64,000 nucleotides of DNA from Azospirillum canadense (GTDB taxonomy: Bacteria; Pseudomonadota; Alphaproteobacteria; Azospirillales; Azospirillaceae), in contig NZ_JAOQNG010000001.1 in NCBI RefSeq assembly GCF_025961225.1, forward strand, positions 1,153,001 to 1,217,000, written 5' to 3'. Made by a program: the position numbers and the translations under genes. Shown piece after piece: positions 55,938 to 64,000 of this stretch (within the stretch, counting starts at the first letter, position 1; the number at the start of each line of letters is the position of its first letter). Below the pieces are notes generated by a model. It searched no databases. It worked only from the letters and a program-made list of their open reading frames with translations, and was not told the origin of the DNA.

Positions 55938-56977
55938 CCTTCAACCTCTTCGCCGCCGAGGAGCAGGCCATCGAGGAGGCCCGCCTTCTGGGGGAGAGGC
56001 TGAGCGCGGTCGCGCCCGAGGTCCGCGCCGATTTCGACGCGCTGGTGGAGGCGTTCAAGCGCAGCACGCGCGAGCAGCGGCGGCTGGTCCGGGTCAGCGA
56101 CCGGCTGCAGGCCCAGCTGGGCTCCGCCAACCAGGAGCTGGAGCGTCGGCGGCAGGAGGCGGAAACGGCGCTGGCCGACCTGCGCGACGCGCAGGAGGCG
56201 ATGGTCCGCGCGGAGAAGCTGGCCTCGCTCGGCTCGCTGGTGGCCGGCGTCGCGCATGAGATCAACACGCCCGTGGGCATCGCCGTGTCCTGCGCCTCGC
56301 ACCTGTCCGACGCGACCGACCGGCTGCGCGCGCGGGCGCAGGCGGGGGAGCTGAGCAAGGCCGACTTCACCCGTTACCTGACCACGGCAACCGACACCTC
56401 GGCCCTGATCCTCACCAACTGCGAGCGGGCGGCGCGGCTGATCACCAGCTTCAAGCAGGTCGCTGTGGACCGTGCCAGCGCGGAGCGGCGGGCCGTGGAC
56501 CTCAGCCGCTACATCCAGGAAACGCTGGTCAGCCTGGAGCCGAAGCTGCGCCAGGGCGGCCACGCCGTCGCGGTGGACTGCCCGGACGACCTCGTCGTCG
56601 ACAGCTACCCCGGCGCCCTGTCGCAGATCCTGACCAACCTCGTCATGAACTCCCTGACGCACGCCTACGCGGACGGGCAGGCCGGCCGGCTGACGATTGC
56701 GGTGGACCAACCCGACCCCGCGACCGTGCGCCTGACCTACGGCGACGACGGGCGGGGCATCCCCGCGGCGAACCTGCCGCAGATCTTCGATCCCTTCTTC
56801 ACGACGCGGCGCGGCGAGGGCGGCAGCGGCCTCGGCCTGCACATCGTGCACAACCTCGCGGTCGGTGCGCTGAAGGGCGCCATCGCGGTGGAAAGCACGC
56901 CGGGGGAGGGCACGCGCTTCGTCCTGACCTTCCCGAAGGACACGCCGGAGGATCCGCCCCGGAACGATGGGGCGTAG
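55934..56977 (+). CDS. Soluble sensor histidine kinase coupled to SiaC
   Basis: 347 aa from ATG at 55934, overlapping the siaC stop (ATGA). No membrane helix. A coiled coil at residues ~40-100 leads to HisKA with His108 (SLVAGVAHEINTPVGIAVSC), then HATPase_c (~215-335: NLVMNSLTHAYADGQ, YGDDGRGIPAANLPQIFDPFFTTRRGEGGSGLGLHIV is the G1-F-G2 stretch in two known motifs). Related kinases follow SiaC-like genes where Pseudomonas has SiaD. It converges on the response regulator gene, six bases apart, a probable cognate pair. Confidence 0.9.
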   Translation: MTFNLFAAEEQAIEEARLLGERLSAVAPEVRADFDALVEAFKRSTREQRRLVRVSDRLQAQLGSANQELERRRQEAETALADLRDAQEAMVRAEKLASLGSLVAGVAHEINTPVGIAVSCASHLSDATDRLRARAQAGELSKADFTRYLTTATDTSALILTNCERAARLITSFKQVAVDRASAERRAVDLSRYIQETLVSLEPKLRQGGHAVAVDCPDDLVVDSYPGALSQILTNLVMNSLTHAYADGQAGRLTIAVDQPDPATVRLTYGDDGRGIPAANLPQIFDPFFTTRRGEGGSGLGLHIVHNLAVGALKGAIAVESTPGEGTRFVLTFPKDTPEDPPRNDGA

Positions 56978-56983
56978 CCGCGC

Positions 56984-57745
56984 TTACAACACCCGGACGT
57001 GGGCGGAGAAGACGTAGCCCACGCCGTGGACCGACTTCAGCGGGGCGGAGGCGCCGATGGCGGCCTCGACCTTGTGGCGCAGGCGGCCGACGACGGTGTC
57101 GATGGATCGGTCGTCGGGGTTCCAGCGCCGGTTGTACAGCGCCTGGGAGATTTGGTCGCGGGTCGCCGGCTGGCGGGCCTGGCTGGCCAGCAGGGACGTC
57201 AGCTTCATCTCCATGCTGGTCAGGCTGATGCGGACGCCGGTCGGGCTGGTCAGCGACCAGTCCGTGGCGTCCAGCACCCAGCTCGCCTCCTCCCCGGCCG
57301 AGGCGCCGGGCGGGGTGCCGTTCAGGTGCGGCGCGGCGGTCGTCGATGATGCGCCCGTGCGCTGCGCCGCCACGTTCGACTCCAGGCGGCGCAGCAGCGC
57401 CTTGCACTGGGCTTCCAGCTCGCGCATCTCGACCGGTTTCACGAGGTAGGCGTCGGCCCCGATCTCCAGCCCGACCACGCGGTCGACGGTTGATCCGCGG
57501 GCGGTCACCATGATGATTCCGATGCTCGGCATTTCGCGCAGGCGCGTCGCGATCTTGAATCCATCCTCGCCGGGCAGGTTGACGTCGAGGATCACCAGGG
57601 AAACCTCCCTGGTTGCGATCGCCTCGTCAAGCTCTCGCCCGTTCTTCGCCCCGATGGAGTCGAATCCGCACCCACGCAGATACTCGACGAGATCGCGACG
57701 GAGCGAGGCTTCGTCCTCGACGACAACGATCGTAACCGCCGGCAT
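56984..57745 (-). CDS. OmpR/PhoB-family response regulator
   Basis: 253 aa. REC domain residues 1-120 with Glu10-Asp11 pocket, Asp54 (LVILDVNLPGEDGF), Thr81-region MVTARGS and Lys103 (AYLVKPVEMRELE). A 40-residue linker (rich in Ser/Thr/Pro) precedes a winged-helix DNA-binding domain (~155-253: VRISLTSMEMKLTSLLASQA, RDQISQALYNRRW, SIDTVVGRLRHKVEA, VHGVGYVFSA). Transcription factor. Encoded tail-to-tail with the SiaC-linked kinase and downstream of the SiaA-type phosphatase gene. Confidence 0.93.
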   Translation of the reverse strand: MPAVTIVVVEDEASLRRDLVEYLRGCGFDSIGAKNGRELDEAIATREVSLVILDVNLPGEDGFKIATRLREMPSIGIIMVTARGSTVDRVVGLEIGADAYLVKPVEMRELEAQCKALLRRLESNVAAQRTGASSTTAAPHLNGTPPGASAGEEASWVLDATDWSLTSPTGVRISLTSMEMKLTSLLASQARQPATRDQISQALYNRRWNPDDRSIDTVVGRLRHKVEAAIGASAPLKSVHGVGYVFSAHVRVL

Positions 57746-57761
57746 GCTTCTCCGCTCCCCC

Positions 57762-57804
57762 GGTTCCGACTTGCGGAACCTCCTGTGTCGGGCCGGAAAT
57801 TATA
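57762..57804 (-). promoter_or_regulatory. Promoter -10 box and leader hairpin of the response regulator
   Basis: On the minus strand a perfect TATAAT (57799-57804) lies 54 bases before the ATG. No good -35 is present, so an activator may be needed. A hairpin with 7-bp arms (57762-57768 / 57774-57780) sits in the leader just upstream of the ribosome site and could modulate translation. Confidence 0.4.
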
Positions 57805-57861
57805 TGATTTTCAATGACCCGTCGAGACGGTTCCCGTCCGGGTAGGCGACGGGGAATTTCG

Positions 57862-59451
57862 TCACGCCATTTCACATGCATCCGACTCCGCACCGGAGCC
57901 GGAGCGTGCGGCGGGAAGGACGCGGAAGCCGACCATGGTGATGTCGTCGCGTTGCGGCTGGTCACCCTGGAAACCGCCCAGGCTGGTCGCGATGATCGAT
58001 TTCTGGTTGCCGAGGGGCAGGGTGAGGCACCCCTCGATGACCTCGCGCAGGCGACGCTTGCCGAAGCTGCGGCCGCGCTCCCCGCCGCACTGGTCGGTCA
58101 GCCCGTCGGTGCAGAGATAGAAGGCTTGGCCGGGGGCGAGGGGGATGGTCTGGTTGGTGAAGGCGGGCTCGGCGCCGTGGCTGCGGTAACCCAGGCTGCG
58201 GCGGACGGCGCGCAGCTCCGTGATCCCCTCGGGCTCGCTGACCCACAGCGGAAGCCGGGCGCCGGCATAGACCAGCGTCCCCTCGGCCGGGCGGATCAGG
58301 CAGAGCGCCAAGTCCAGCCCGTTGTCGAATCCGCCTTCCCAGGCCGACGCCGCGCCGTCCTGGTGCAGGGCGGCCCGCACCTTGGCGTCCACCTCGGTCA
58401 GCAGCGTTGCCGGATCGGCCGCGCCCAGGGAGTCCACCACGTTGTTCAGCACCGCGCTGGCGGTCATCGTCATGAAGGCGCCGGGCACGCCGTGGCCGGT
58501 GCAGTCGGCGACGCCCAGCAGGTAGCCGCCCTCGACCTCGCGGAAATAGTAGAAGTCGCCGCTGACCACGTCGCGCGGGCGCCACAGCACGAAATGGTCG
58601 GCGAGGCCGGTCTCCAGCAACTCGGCCTTCGGCAGGATCGAGGATTGGATCAGCTGCGCGTAGTTGATGCTGTCCATGATCCGGCGGTTGATGTCGGCCA
58701 GGGCCTCCGTCCGTTCCTGGACGCGGTGTTCCAGCGTCTGGGTGTAGTCCTGGACGGTCTCCGCCATGCGGTTGAAGGTGCGCGTCAGCAGCCCTATCTC
58801 GTCCTGCCGGTCCTGCTCGCCGTCCTGCGGGACGATGCGGGCGCTGTACTCGCCGTGCGCCACGGAATGGGCGGCCTGGGTCAGCCGCATCAGCGGCCTC
58901 AGCACGACCCGGTTCAGCATGTAGCTGATGATCGTAACCGCCGTGACCAGCGACAGCACCAGAAGGCCGACGACCGGCGCCAGGGCACTCAGCGTCACCT
59001 CGTCCACCTCGGCGGTGGAATAATGCAGCTTCAGGGTCCCGATGTGGCGAATCAGCCCGTCCCGCCCGCGCAGCATGATCGGCTGCTGGATCGTGACGAA
59101 GTTGCCGGGCGGGCCCGGCGCCAGCGCCTCGGCCACCGGATCGCCCCGGTCGGTTTCATAGACCGCGACGGAGCGGATGGCCGGGTCGCGGTCGCGCAGC
59201 GCCTCGATGATCTTGCGGACGGAACGCTCGTCGATCTCCCACAGCGGGCCGGCCAGCGCGTCGGTCTGCATCTCCGCGACCAGCTCGGCCCGTCGGATCA
59301 GCGCCTGCTTCTGCTGGCGCTCGACGATCCCAGCGGACACGGCCACGGCGATGACGCCGACGATCGTCGCGGTCAGCACGATGATTCCGCCGATGCGCGC
59401 CAGGACGGAGCGGTTGCTCCGCTCGACGGTGAGGCCGCGAAGAACGCTCAT
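57862..59451 (-). CDS. siaA: SiaA-type membrane PP2C (SpoIIE) phosphatase
   Basis: 529 aa from ATG at 59451, overlapping the stop of the preceding binding-protein gene. Membrane helix at residues ~20-42, a periplasmic sensor region, helix at ~165-190 (LVLSLVTAVTIISYMLNRVV), HAMP (~190-245) and a short coiled coil. The SpoIIE/PP2C domain is at ~285-525 with WRPRDVVSGDFYYFRE, LLGVADCTGHGVPGAFMTM and FYLCTDGLTDQ, the metal Asp residues. Pseudomonas SiaA dephosphorylates SiaC in response to stimuli. SiaB and SiaC genes lie 2 kb away on the other strand. Confidence 0.88.
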   Translation of the reverse strand: MSVLRGLTVERSNRSVLARIGGIIVLTATIVGVIAVAVSAGIVERQQKQALIRRAELVAEMQTDALAGPLWEIDERSVRKIIEALRDRDPAIRSVAVYETDRGDPVAEALAPGPPGNFVTIQQPIMLRGRDGLIRHIGTLKLHYSTAEVDEVTLSALAPVVGLLVLSLVTAVTIISYMLNRVVLRPLMRLTQAAHSVAHGEYSARIVPQDGEQDRQDEIGLLTRTFNRMAETVQDYTQTLEHRVQERTEALADINRRIMDSINYAQLIQSSILPKAELLETGLADHFVLWRPRDVVSGDFYYFREVEGGYLLGVADCTGHGVPGAFMTMTASAVLNNVVDSLGAADPATLLTEVDAKVRAALHQDGAASAWEGGFDNGLDLALCLIRPAEGTLVYAGARLPLWVSEPEGITELRAVRRSLGYRSHGAEPAFTNQTIPLAPGQAFYLCTDGLTDQCGGERGRSFGKRRLREVIEGCLTLPLGNQKSIIATSLGGFQGDQPQRDDITMVGFRVLPAARSGSGAESDACEMA

Positions 59452-60245
59452 GAGGCGATTCCCTGCCGGGTCCACAGCGCCGCCAGGGTGCCGTCCGCCT
59501 CCAGCCGGTCCAGCGTCGCGTTCACCCAGGCGACCGACACCGGGGATCCGCGCCGGACGAGGATGGTGTGGTCGTAGACCTGGTCGGCGCGGTCTGACAC
59601 CAGAAGTTGTGGCGCCATCTCCGGGTTCGCCTTCAGGAACCGCGCCAGGAAGGAGCGCGTGACGATGGCGAGGTCGGCGCGCCCGGCGGCGACGCTGCGC
59701 ACGTTGCCCTCGTGGCTCACCGTCAGCCGCGTGTTGTACTGGCCTTCCAGCACCGCCGGGTCGGCGTTGAAGCCGGCGTAGGCGTAATGGTAGCCGAGCC
59801 GGCCGAGGATCGATTTGCCGTCCAGGCTGCCGAAATAGCCCTGGTTCATGCCCGGGCCGGCCCTGGTCACGAAGACCTCCGCGTCGCGGAAGAAGACGCG
59901 CGAGGCGTCCACCGGCCGCCCGGACCAGCCCCAGGCGAGGGATTCAAAGGCGATCAGGTCGAACCGCCCTTGCTCCAGGTCGTCGTAGCGGCGCTGCGGC
60001 GAGGTGCGGACCAGGTCGAACCGGAAATCCGACTGCGCGGCGTTCACCGCGTCGAAGAAGGCCCGCGTGACGCCGTTCCCGGATTCGTCCGCGTAGGGCG
60101 GGAACTCGTAGGCGCCGACCTTGATGGTGCCGGGCTTGCTGGCACCGGCTTTCGGCTGGGTCTGAGCAATGGCCTTTCCGGCACCCGCTAAGGCGGCCGC
60201 CGCCGCGAGCCCGATCACCGTGCGCCGGGCGATTCGTTCAGCCAT
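59448..60245 (-). CDS. Periplasmic substrate-binding protein (family 3 type)
   Basis: 265 aa. Signal peptide with twin Arg (ARRTVIGLAAAAALAGAGKAIA), possibly Tat. Mature start TIKVGAYEFPPYADESGNGVTRAFFDAVNAA is the SBP_bac_3 pattern; RFDLIAFESLAWGWSG and SILGRLGYHYAYAGFNADP follow. No transporter genes adjoin, and it is translationally coupled to the SiaA-type phosphatase gene. It is probably a sensor partner presenting a ligand to the phosphatase's periplasmic domain. That role is inferred. Confidence 0.85.
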   Translation of the reverse strand: MAERIARRTVIGLAAAAALAGAGKAIAQTQPKAGASKPGTIKVGAYEFPPYADESGNGVTRAFFDAVNAAQSDFRFDLVRTSPQRRYDDLEQGRFDLIAFESLAWGWSGRPVDASRVFFRDAEVFVTRAGPGMNQGYFGSLDGKSILGRLGYHYAYAGFNADPAVLEGQYNTRLTVSHEGNVRSVAAGRADLAIVTRSFLARFLKANPEMAPQLLVSDRADQVYDHTILVRRGSPVSVAWVNATLDRLEADGTLAALWTRQGIAS

Positions 60246-60365
60246 CTCGGTCCCACACTTGGTTTGGTCCCAACGCCCGGCCCAACGGCCAGCCCGCGCG
60301 CCTTCCGGAAACGAACGCCCGCAAACGATTGAGGTAACTTACCCCTGTATGCCGGGTTGCGGCAA

Positions 60366-60390
60366 TGCGCGTCAGCGATGCTGACGCGCA
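60366..60390. repeat. 11-bp perfect inverted repeat
   Basis: Arms 60366-60376 and 60380-60390 pair perfectly around three bases (gat). It lies 13 bases beyond the end of the second ftsH gene in the leftward direction and may end that transcript. No T-run follows. Confidence 0.6.
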
Positions 60391-60402
60391 ATTGTCCCCC
60401 GA

Positions 60403-62181
60403 TCAAGCCGCTTCGGTTTCGCGCTCGGCTTCCGCCAGATCGCCGATTTCACCGCCGCTCAGCGTTTCACGCTCCAAGAGTGCAATGGCGATCCGCTCCA
60501 GCGCCGTGCGGTTGGTGACCAGCAGCCGGCGCGCGCGCTCCATGCCCTCGTCGGTGATGCGGCGGACCTCCTCGTCGATTCGCCAAGCGGTCCGTTCCGA
60601 TCGGACGACCGCCGGGTCGTTGCCGGCGTGGGCGACGAAGCCGATGGCCTCGCTCATGCCCCAGGCGGTGACCATGCGGCGGGCGAGGTCGGTGGCCGCG
60701 CGGAAGTCGGCCTCGGCCCCGGTCGTCACGGCGTCGTCGCCGAACACCAGTTCCTCCGCCGCGCGGCCGGCCATGGCGACGGCGATGTCCGCCTGCAGCT
60801 TGGCGCGGGACACCGACACGCGATCACCCTCCGGCAGGCGCACGACCATGCCCAGCGCGCGGCCGCGCGGGATGATGGTGGCCTTGTGGATCGGATCCGC
60901 CTCCGGGCTGCGCAGCGAGACCAGGGCGTGCCCGGCCTCGTGGTAGGCGGTCAGCCGCCGCTCGTGGTCGGACAGCGCGAGGCTGCGCCGCTCGTTGCCC
61001 AGCAGGACGCGGTCCTTGGCGGCCTCGAAGTCGTTCATGGTGACCACCATGCGGCCGTTGCGCGCGGCGGACAGGGCGGCCTCGTTGGTCAGGTTCGCCA
61101 GCTCGGCGCCGGAGAAGCCCGGCGTGCCACGCGCCACCGTCCGCACGCAGACGTCCTGGGATAGCTGGAGCCGGCCGGTGTGGACGCCCAGGATCGCCTC
61201 GCGCCCCGCCACGTCGGGCAGGCCGACATGGATGTGCCGGTCGAAGCGGCCGGGCCGGGTCACGGCGGGATCCAGCATCTCCGCCCGGTTGGTGGCGGCG
61301 ATCACCACCACCGCACCGCCGTCCACGATGCCGTCCATCTCCACCAGCAGCTGGTTCAGCGTCTGCTCCCGCTCGGAGTGGGAGTTGGACTCGCCGCGCT
61401 TGCCGGCGAGCGCGTCCACCTCGTCGATGAACAGGATGCAGGGGGCGTTGGCCCGCGCGGTCTTGAAGACGTTGCGCACGCGCGCGGCGCCCAGCCCCAC
61501 GAACATTTCCACGAAGTCGGAGCCTGACGCGGTGAAGACGGGCACGCCGGCCTCGCCGGCCGCCGCCTTGGCCAGCATGGTCTTGCCGGTGCCCGGCGGG
61601 CCGACCAGCAGGATGCCCTTGGGCACCCGCGCGCCGGCCATGGCGAAGCGCCGCGGGTCGCGCAGGAACTCCACCGTCTCGCGCAGTTCCTCCTTGGCCT
61701 CGTCCACGCCGGCGACGTCGGCGAAGACGGTCCGGGTGTCGCGCGGCCGGACGCGGGTGGCGCGGCCCACGCCGAGGAATTGCCCGCCGCTCAGCAGCAG
61801 CACGCCGACCAGCACCCCGACCACCAGGAAGGGCGCCAGCTTGTCCAGCACGTCCATGGTGCGCGGCACCAGCCCGCCGGGGCCGTCGTCGAAGCTCATG
61901 GCGACCTTGCGGCCGCGCAGCTCCTTCAGCAGGTCGTCGGTGACCGGCATGACGACGTGCAGGCGCTTGCCGTCGGTGGTGGCGACATGCGCGCCGTCCT
62001 CGCGGAAGACCACCTCGGCCACCTCGCCCCGCTCGGCGGCGGTGACGAAGTCGCTGTAGGTCGCGGGCGCCTCCGCGCTCTCGCGGGCGTAGTCGGTCCA
62101 GGCGGCGAAGCCCAACCAGACAAGCAGAAGCGCAGCAATAGAGGCGAGGGCGACGATTACTTTTTTGGGGATCGGCGGCAT
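60403..62181 (-). CDS. Second FtsH-type AAA+ zinc metalloprotease
   Basis: 592 aa. Two membrane helices (~7-27 and ~113-133) around a short periplasmic region. AAA+: [52 protein letters not shown]. Protease: [12 protein letters not shown] (HExxH) and ATDLARRMVTAWGMS with the third zinc ligand. All catalytic residues are intact. It is about 50 residues shorter than the main FtsH, with a divergent N-terminus, and lacks the tilS context. It is located next to a CbpA-type J-protein, so a stress-linked paralogue is likely. Confidence 0.93.
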   Translation of the reverse strand: MPPIPKKVIVALASIAALLLVWLGFAAWTDYARESAEAPATYSDFVTAAERGEVAEVVFREDGAHVATTDGKRLHVVMPVTDDLLKELRGRKVAMSFDDGPGGLVPRTMDVLDKLAPFLVVGVLVGVLLLSGGQFLGVGRATRVRPRDTRTVFADVAGVDEAKEELRETVEFLRDPRRFAMAGARVPKGILLVGPPGTGKTMLAKAAAGEAGVPVFTASGSDFVEMFVGLGAARVRNVFKTARANAPCILFIDEVDALAGKRGESNSHSEREQTLNQLLVEMDGIVDGGAVVVIAATNRAEMLDPAVTRPGRFDRHIHVGLPDVAGREAILGVHTGRLQLSQDVCVRTVARGTPGFSGAELANLTNEAALSAARNGRMVVTMNDFEAAKDRVLLGNERRSLALSDHERRLTAYHEAGHALVSLRSPEADPIHKATIIPRGRALGMVVRLPEGDRVSVSRAKLQADIAVAMAGRAAEELVFGDDAVTTGAEADFRAATDLARRMVTAWGMSEAIGFVAHAGNDPAVVRSERTAWRIDEEVRRITDEGMERARRLLVTNRTALERIAIALLERETLSGGEIGDLAEAERETEAA

Positions 62182-62301
62182 GACGTCCTACGCAAGCGGC
62201 GAAAACCGTGTTCGGCAATTCGTCGCAATTGATGACGGCGCGGACGCACCGCATCAACCGCTTTCGGACGCAGCCTTTTCTTTGACATAGGGATTACCAC
62301 T

Positions 62302-62325
62302 TTCGCCCGCCTCTCGGCGGGCGAA
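62302..62325. repeat. 10-bp perfect inverted repeat between J-protein gene and ftsH paralogue
   Basis: Arms 62302-62311 and 62316-62325 around a four-base loop lie 11 bases past the J-protein stop in the leftward direction. No T-run follows on the minus strand, so termination would be partial. It may also be a processing site between the two genes. Confidence 0.6.
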
Positions 62326-62335
62326 GGGCTTTGGC

Positions 62336-63316
62336 CTACTCCAGCCCGGCCTTCTTGCGCACGTCGTAGCTGCGCGTCTTGGCCCATTCCTCGATGAACT
62401 TGACCAGCTCCGCGTCGGGCGGGTCGGGGAGGAGGACTTTCAGCTTCACATACTGGTCGCCGGCCTGCTTGGTCGCCTGGTTCATCACGCCCTTGCCGCG
62501 CAGGCGCAGCGTGGAGCCGGTGTTGGACCCCGGCGGCACCTTCACCGCGACCGGGCCGCTGATCGTGGGCACGCGGATGGTGGCGCCCAGCACAGCCTCG
62601 TTCAGGGTGATCGGCACCTCGACGTGGATGTCGGCGCCCTGCCGGGTGAAGTGGGGGTGCGCCTCCACATGCACCTCGACGATGGCGTCGCCGGCCCCGA
62701 AGCCTCCGGCGCCGGGCAGGCCCTGGCCCTTCAGACGCAGCTTCGCCTGATCCTCCGTGCCCGGCGGCACGGTGACGTCGATGCTCTTGCCGTTGGACAG
62801 GTTGATGCGCCGCTTGGTGCCCTGCGCCGCCTCGATGAAGGGGACCGTCACCGAATAGGCGATGTCCGTGCCGCGCGCCTTGGCCCCGGCGGAGGAATGG
62901 CCGCCAGCTCCCGCTCCGCCCGAAGACCCGCCGGCCCCGCGCCGCCGGCCGCCGCCGAACAGCTCGGAGAACCAGTCGTCGCTGCCGCCACCGCCGCTCG
63001 TGAAGAAGGAATCGTCGGTCGAGGAGTAGCCGCCGCGTCCGCGCGACCCGCCCGAATAGGCGTGGGAACGGGCGCCGAATCCGTGGTGCCGCTCCTGGCC
63101 GGAGGGGTCGATCTCGCCGCGGTCGAATCGCGCGCGCTTGTCGGGATCCGACAGCAGCGTGTAGGCCGCCGAGATCTCCTTGAACCGCTCCTCGTTGGCC
63201 GCGTTCCCCGGTTTCAGGTCGGGGTGGTTCTCCTTGGCCAGCTTGCGGTACGCTTTTTTGATGTCGTCGGCGCTCGCGGAACGGCTGAGTCCGAGGATTT
63301 GATAAGGGTCACGCAT
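62336..63316 (-). CDS. CbpA/DnaJ-class J-domain co-chaperone
   Basis: 326 aa from ATG at 63316 (a TTG at 63331 is an alternative with a weak ribosome site). J-domain residues 1-65 with the HPD motif in KENHPDLKPG. Gly/Ser-rich linker (~75-150, GGSRGRGGYSS, GGGGSDDWFSELFGGG). C-terminal substrate-binding beta domains (~155-300: TVPFIEAAQGTKRRINLSNG, IPITLNEAVLGATIRVPT-like, LRLRGKG). It lacks the Cys-rich zinc repeats, so it is CbpA-like rather than DnaJ proper. It stimulates DnaK ATPase. Upstream of the ftsH paralogue in the same direction. Confidence 0.92.
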   Translation of the reverse strand: MRDPYQILGLSRSASADDIKKAYRKLAKENHPDLKPGNAANEERFKEISAAYTLLSDPDKRARFDRGEIDPSGQERHHGFGARSHAYSGGSRGRGGYSSTDDSFFTSGGGGSDDWFSELFGGGRRRGAGGSSGGAGAGGHSSAGAKARGTDIAYSVTVPFIEAAQGTKRRINLSNGKSIDVTVPPGTEDQAKLRLKGQGLPGAGGFGAGDAIVEVHVEAHPHFTRQGADIHVEVPITLNEAVLGATIRVPTISGPVAVKVPPGSNTGSTLRLRGKGVMNQATKQAGDQYVKLKVLLPDPPDAELVKFIEEWAKTRSYDVRKKAGLE

Positions 63317-63364
63317 GCTGTTTTCGGCCAAAGCTTTCCCACCCCGAATCCCGGGGCAATGGTG

Positions 63365-63823
63365 TTACGAGTTCGCGATGATCTTCCACGCACCATCGGA
63401 CTGTTTGCAAGCGGTTCCGTAACCCAATTCCGTCTTGCTCCCGGTGGTGACGGTCTGCTGATACTCCCGGCAGTACTGGCCGGCGTTGTTGTAGCCATCC
63501 CGGGTCGTGGTCAGGGTACCCGAATGGCCGGTCTGCGGGTTGGTCCAGCCGATCTTCTCGCCGATGGGAGCGGAATAGGCGCGCTTGGCCGCGGTTTCGG
63601 CGGCGGCGGCGTCGCCTTCGGTGATCGTCACACCCTTCCCGATGAAGGCGCCGACCAGCGTGCCCACGCCAGAACTGGCGACCTTGCTCGACGAGGAGCC
63701 GTACTGCGACGAGATGACGCCGCCGTAGATCCCCTCTTCCTTGGCGGCTTGCTTGGGGGTTTCAGCGCAACCGGCGAGCAGGGCGACGGCCAGCGCCGCC
63801 GGGACGAGCTTCTTCACGAACAT
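63365..63823 (-). CDS. RT0821/Lpp0805-type surface lipoprotein
   Basis: 152 aa. Lipoprotein signal with lipobox LLAGC (Cys19). A glycine-zipper-like segment (VASSGVGTLVGAFIGKGV) follows, then a C-terminal domain with GEKIGWTNPQTGHSGTLTTTRDG and YCREYQQTV, typical of the 17-kDa antigen/RT0821 group. Anchored in the outer membrane; function unknown. It has its own 177-base upstream region to the window end and precedes the J-protein gene by 48 bases. Confidence 0.87.
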   Translation of the reverse strand: MFVKKLVPAALAVALLAGCAETPKQAAKEEGIYGGVISSQYGSSSSKVASSGVGTLVGAFIGKGVTITEGDAAAAETAAKRAYSAPIGEKIGWTNPQTGHSGTLTTTRDGYNNAGQYCREYQQTVTTGSKTELGYGTACKQSDGAWKIIANS

Positions 63824-64000
63824 CGGATGTTGCCTTCGACAAGGTTAGGAGCCGGCGCGCCGAAAGGATGGCGCTCCGGTGGACACTGATATATGCGAGC
63901 CTATGCTATCTGTGAATTGGGACGAAGCTGTGACCAGCATTTCAACCCCAAGCACAGCGCACGACGCACGCCAAATGGGGCTCGGCAGGACGGGCCCGCA
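63824..64000. other. Window-end upstream region
   Basis: 177 bases with no gene visible. It must contain the promoter of the lipoprotein gene on the minus strand. The stretch around 63885-63925 (gatatatgcgagcctatgct) is relatively AT-rich. No reliable box was assigned. Confidence 0.4.

Overview
The window is high-GC, densely coding bacterial chromosome. Its gene content points to an alphaproteobacterium of the Rhodospirillales, most likely Azospirillum: tol-pal next to ruvCAB, 6S RNA between zapA and the 5-formyl-THF cyclo-ligase, a DUF2948 gene after murA, and several complex histidine kinases. The assignment to Azospirillum is an inference from gene order and protein character, since no marker such as rRNA is present. 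No CRISPR array, insertion sequence, prophage or rRNA operon was seen.

Layout. 1-5.7 kb: the 3' end of gcvPB, then a leftward set efp, suhB-like phosphatase, OmpA-like protein, MotA/TolQ-like channel and MotB-like coiled-coil protein. 5.9-10.5 kb: epmA (modifies EF-P, divergent from efp), a FadL-type porin, a CaCA exchanger and a TSUP permease. 10.5-18 kb: leftward central carbon genes (fba, thiE, gap, tkt), with a solitary HicB and a glycosyltransferase between them. 18.2-24.3 kb: rightward housekeeping genes (zapA, 6S RNA, cyclo-ligase, YmdB-like phosphodiesterase, yebC, ruvC, ruvA, ruvB). 24.2-33.6 kb: ybgC-tolQRAB-pal-cpoB, then tilS and ftsH. 33.7-36 kb: a hybrid histidine kinase and tRNA-Thr(GGT). 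36.2-45 kb: a surface-polysaccharide locus of five overlapping leftward genes and a divergent asnB group. 45-50 kb: GNAT, dcd, murA, DUF2948, OsmC and SDR genes, and a guanidinium exporter. 50.4-52.7 kb: three linked genes of unknown function. 53-60.2 kb: a signalling island with a REC-DUF3369-kinase, SiaB/SiaC/SiaA-type partner-switch proteins, a histidine kinase, a response regulator and a periplasmic binding protein. 60.4-64 kb: a second FtsH-type protease, a CbpA-type J-protein and a small lipoprotein.

Five points deserve attention. (1) ruvC is an uninterrupted reading frame that runs through an in-frame palindromic repeat into a complete DUF559 nuclease domain and overlaps ruvA by ATGA. 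(2) The sugE/gdx exporter is preceded by two ACGA-tetraloop hairpins with the layout of a guanidine-II (mini-ykkC) riboswitch. (3) The Sia-type switch has a histidine kinase translationally coupled to SiaC where Pseudomonas has a diguanylate cyclase. (4) The module at 50.4-52.7 kb encodes two related membrane-anchored coiled-coil proteins plus a larger helical protein that I do not recognise. (5) A family of short palindromes (ccctctccc...gggagaggg) recurs between and inside genes.

The genes form a few working groups: glycolysis/pentose phosphate (fba, gap, tkt), Holliday junction resolution (ruvCAB), envelope integrity (tol-pal, cpoB, murA, MotA/MotB-like pair), protein quality control (two FtsH, a J-protein), glycan assembly, and two-component signalling.
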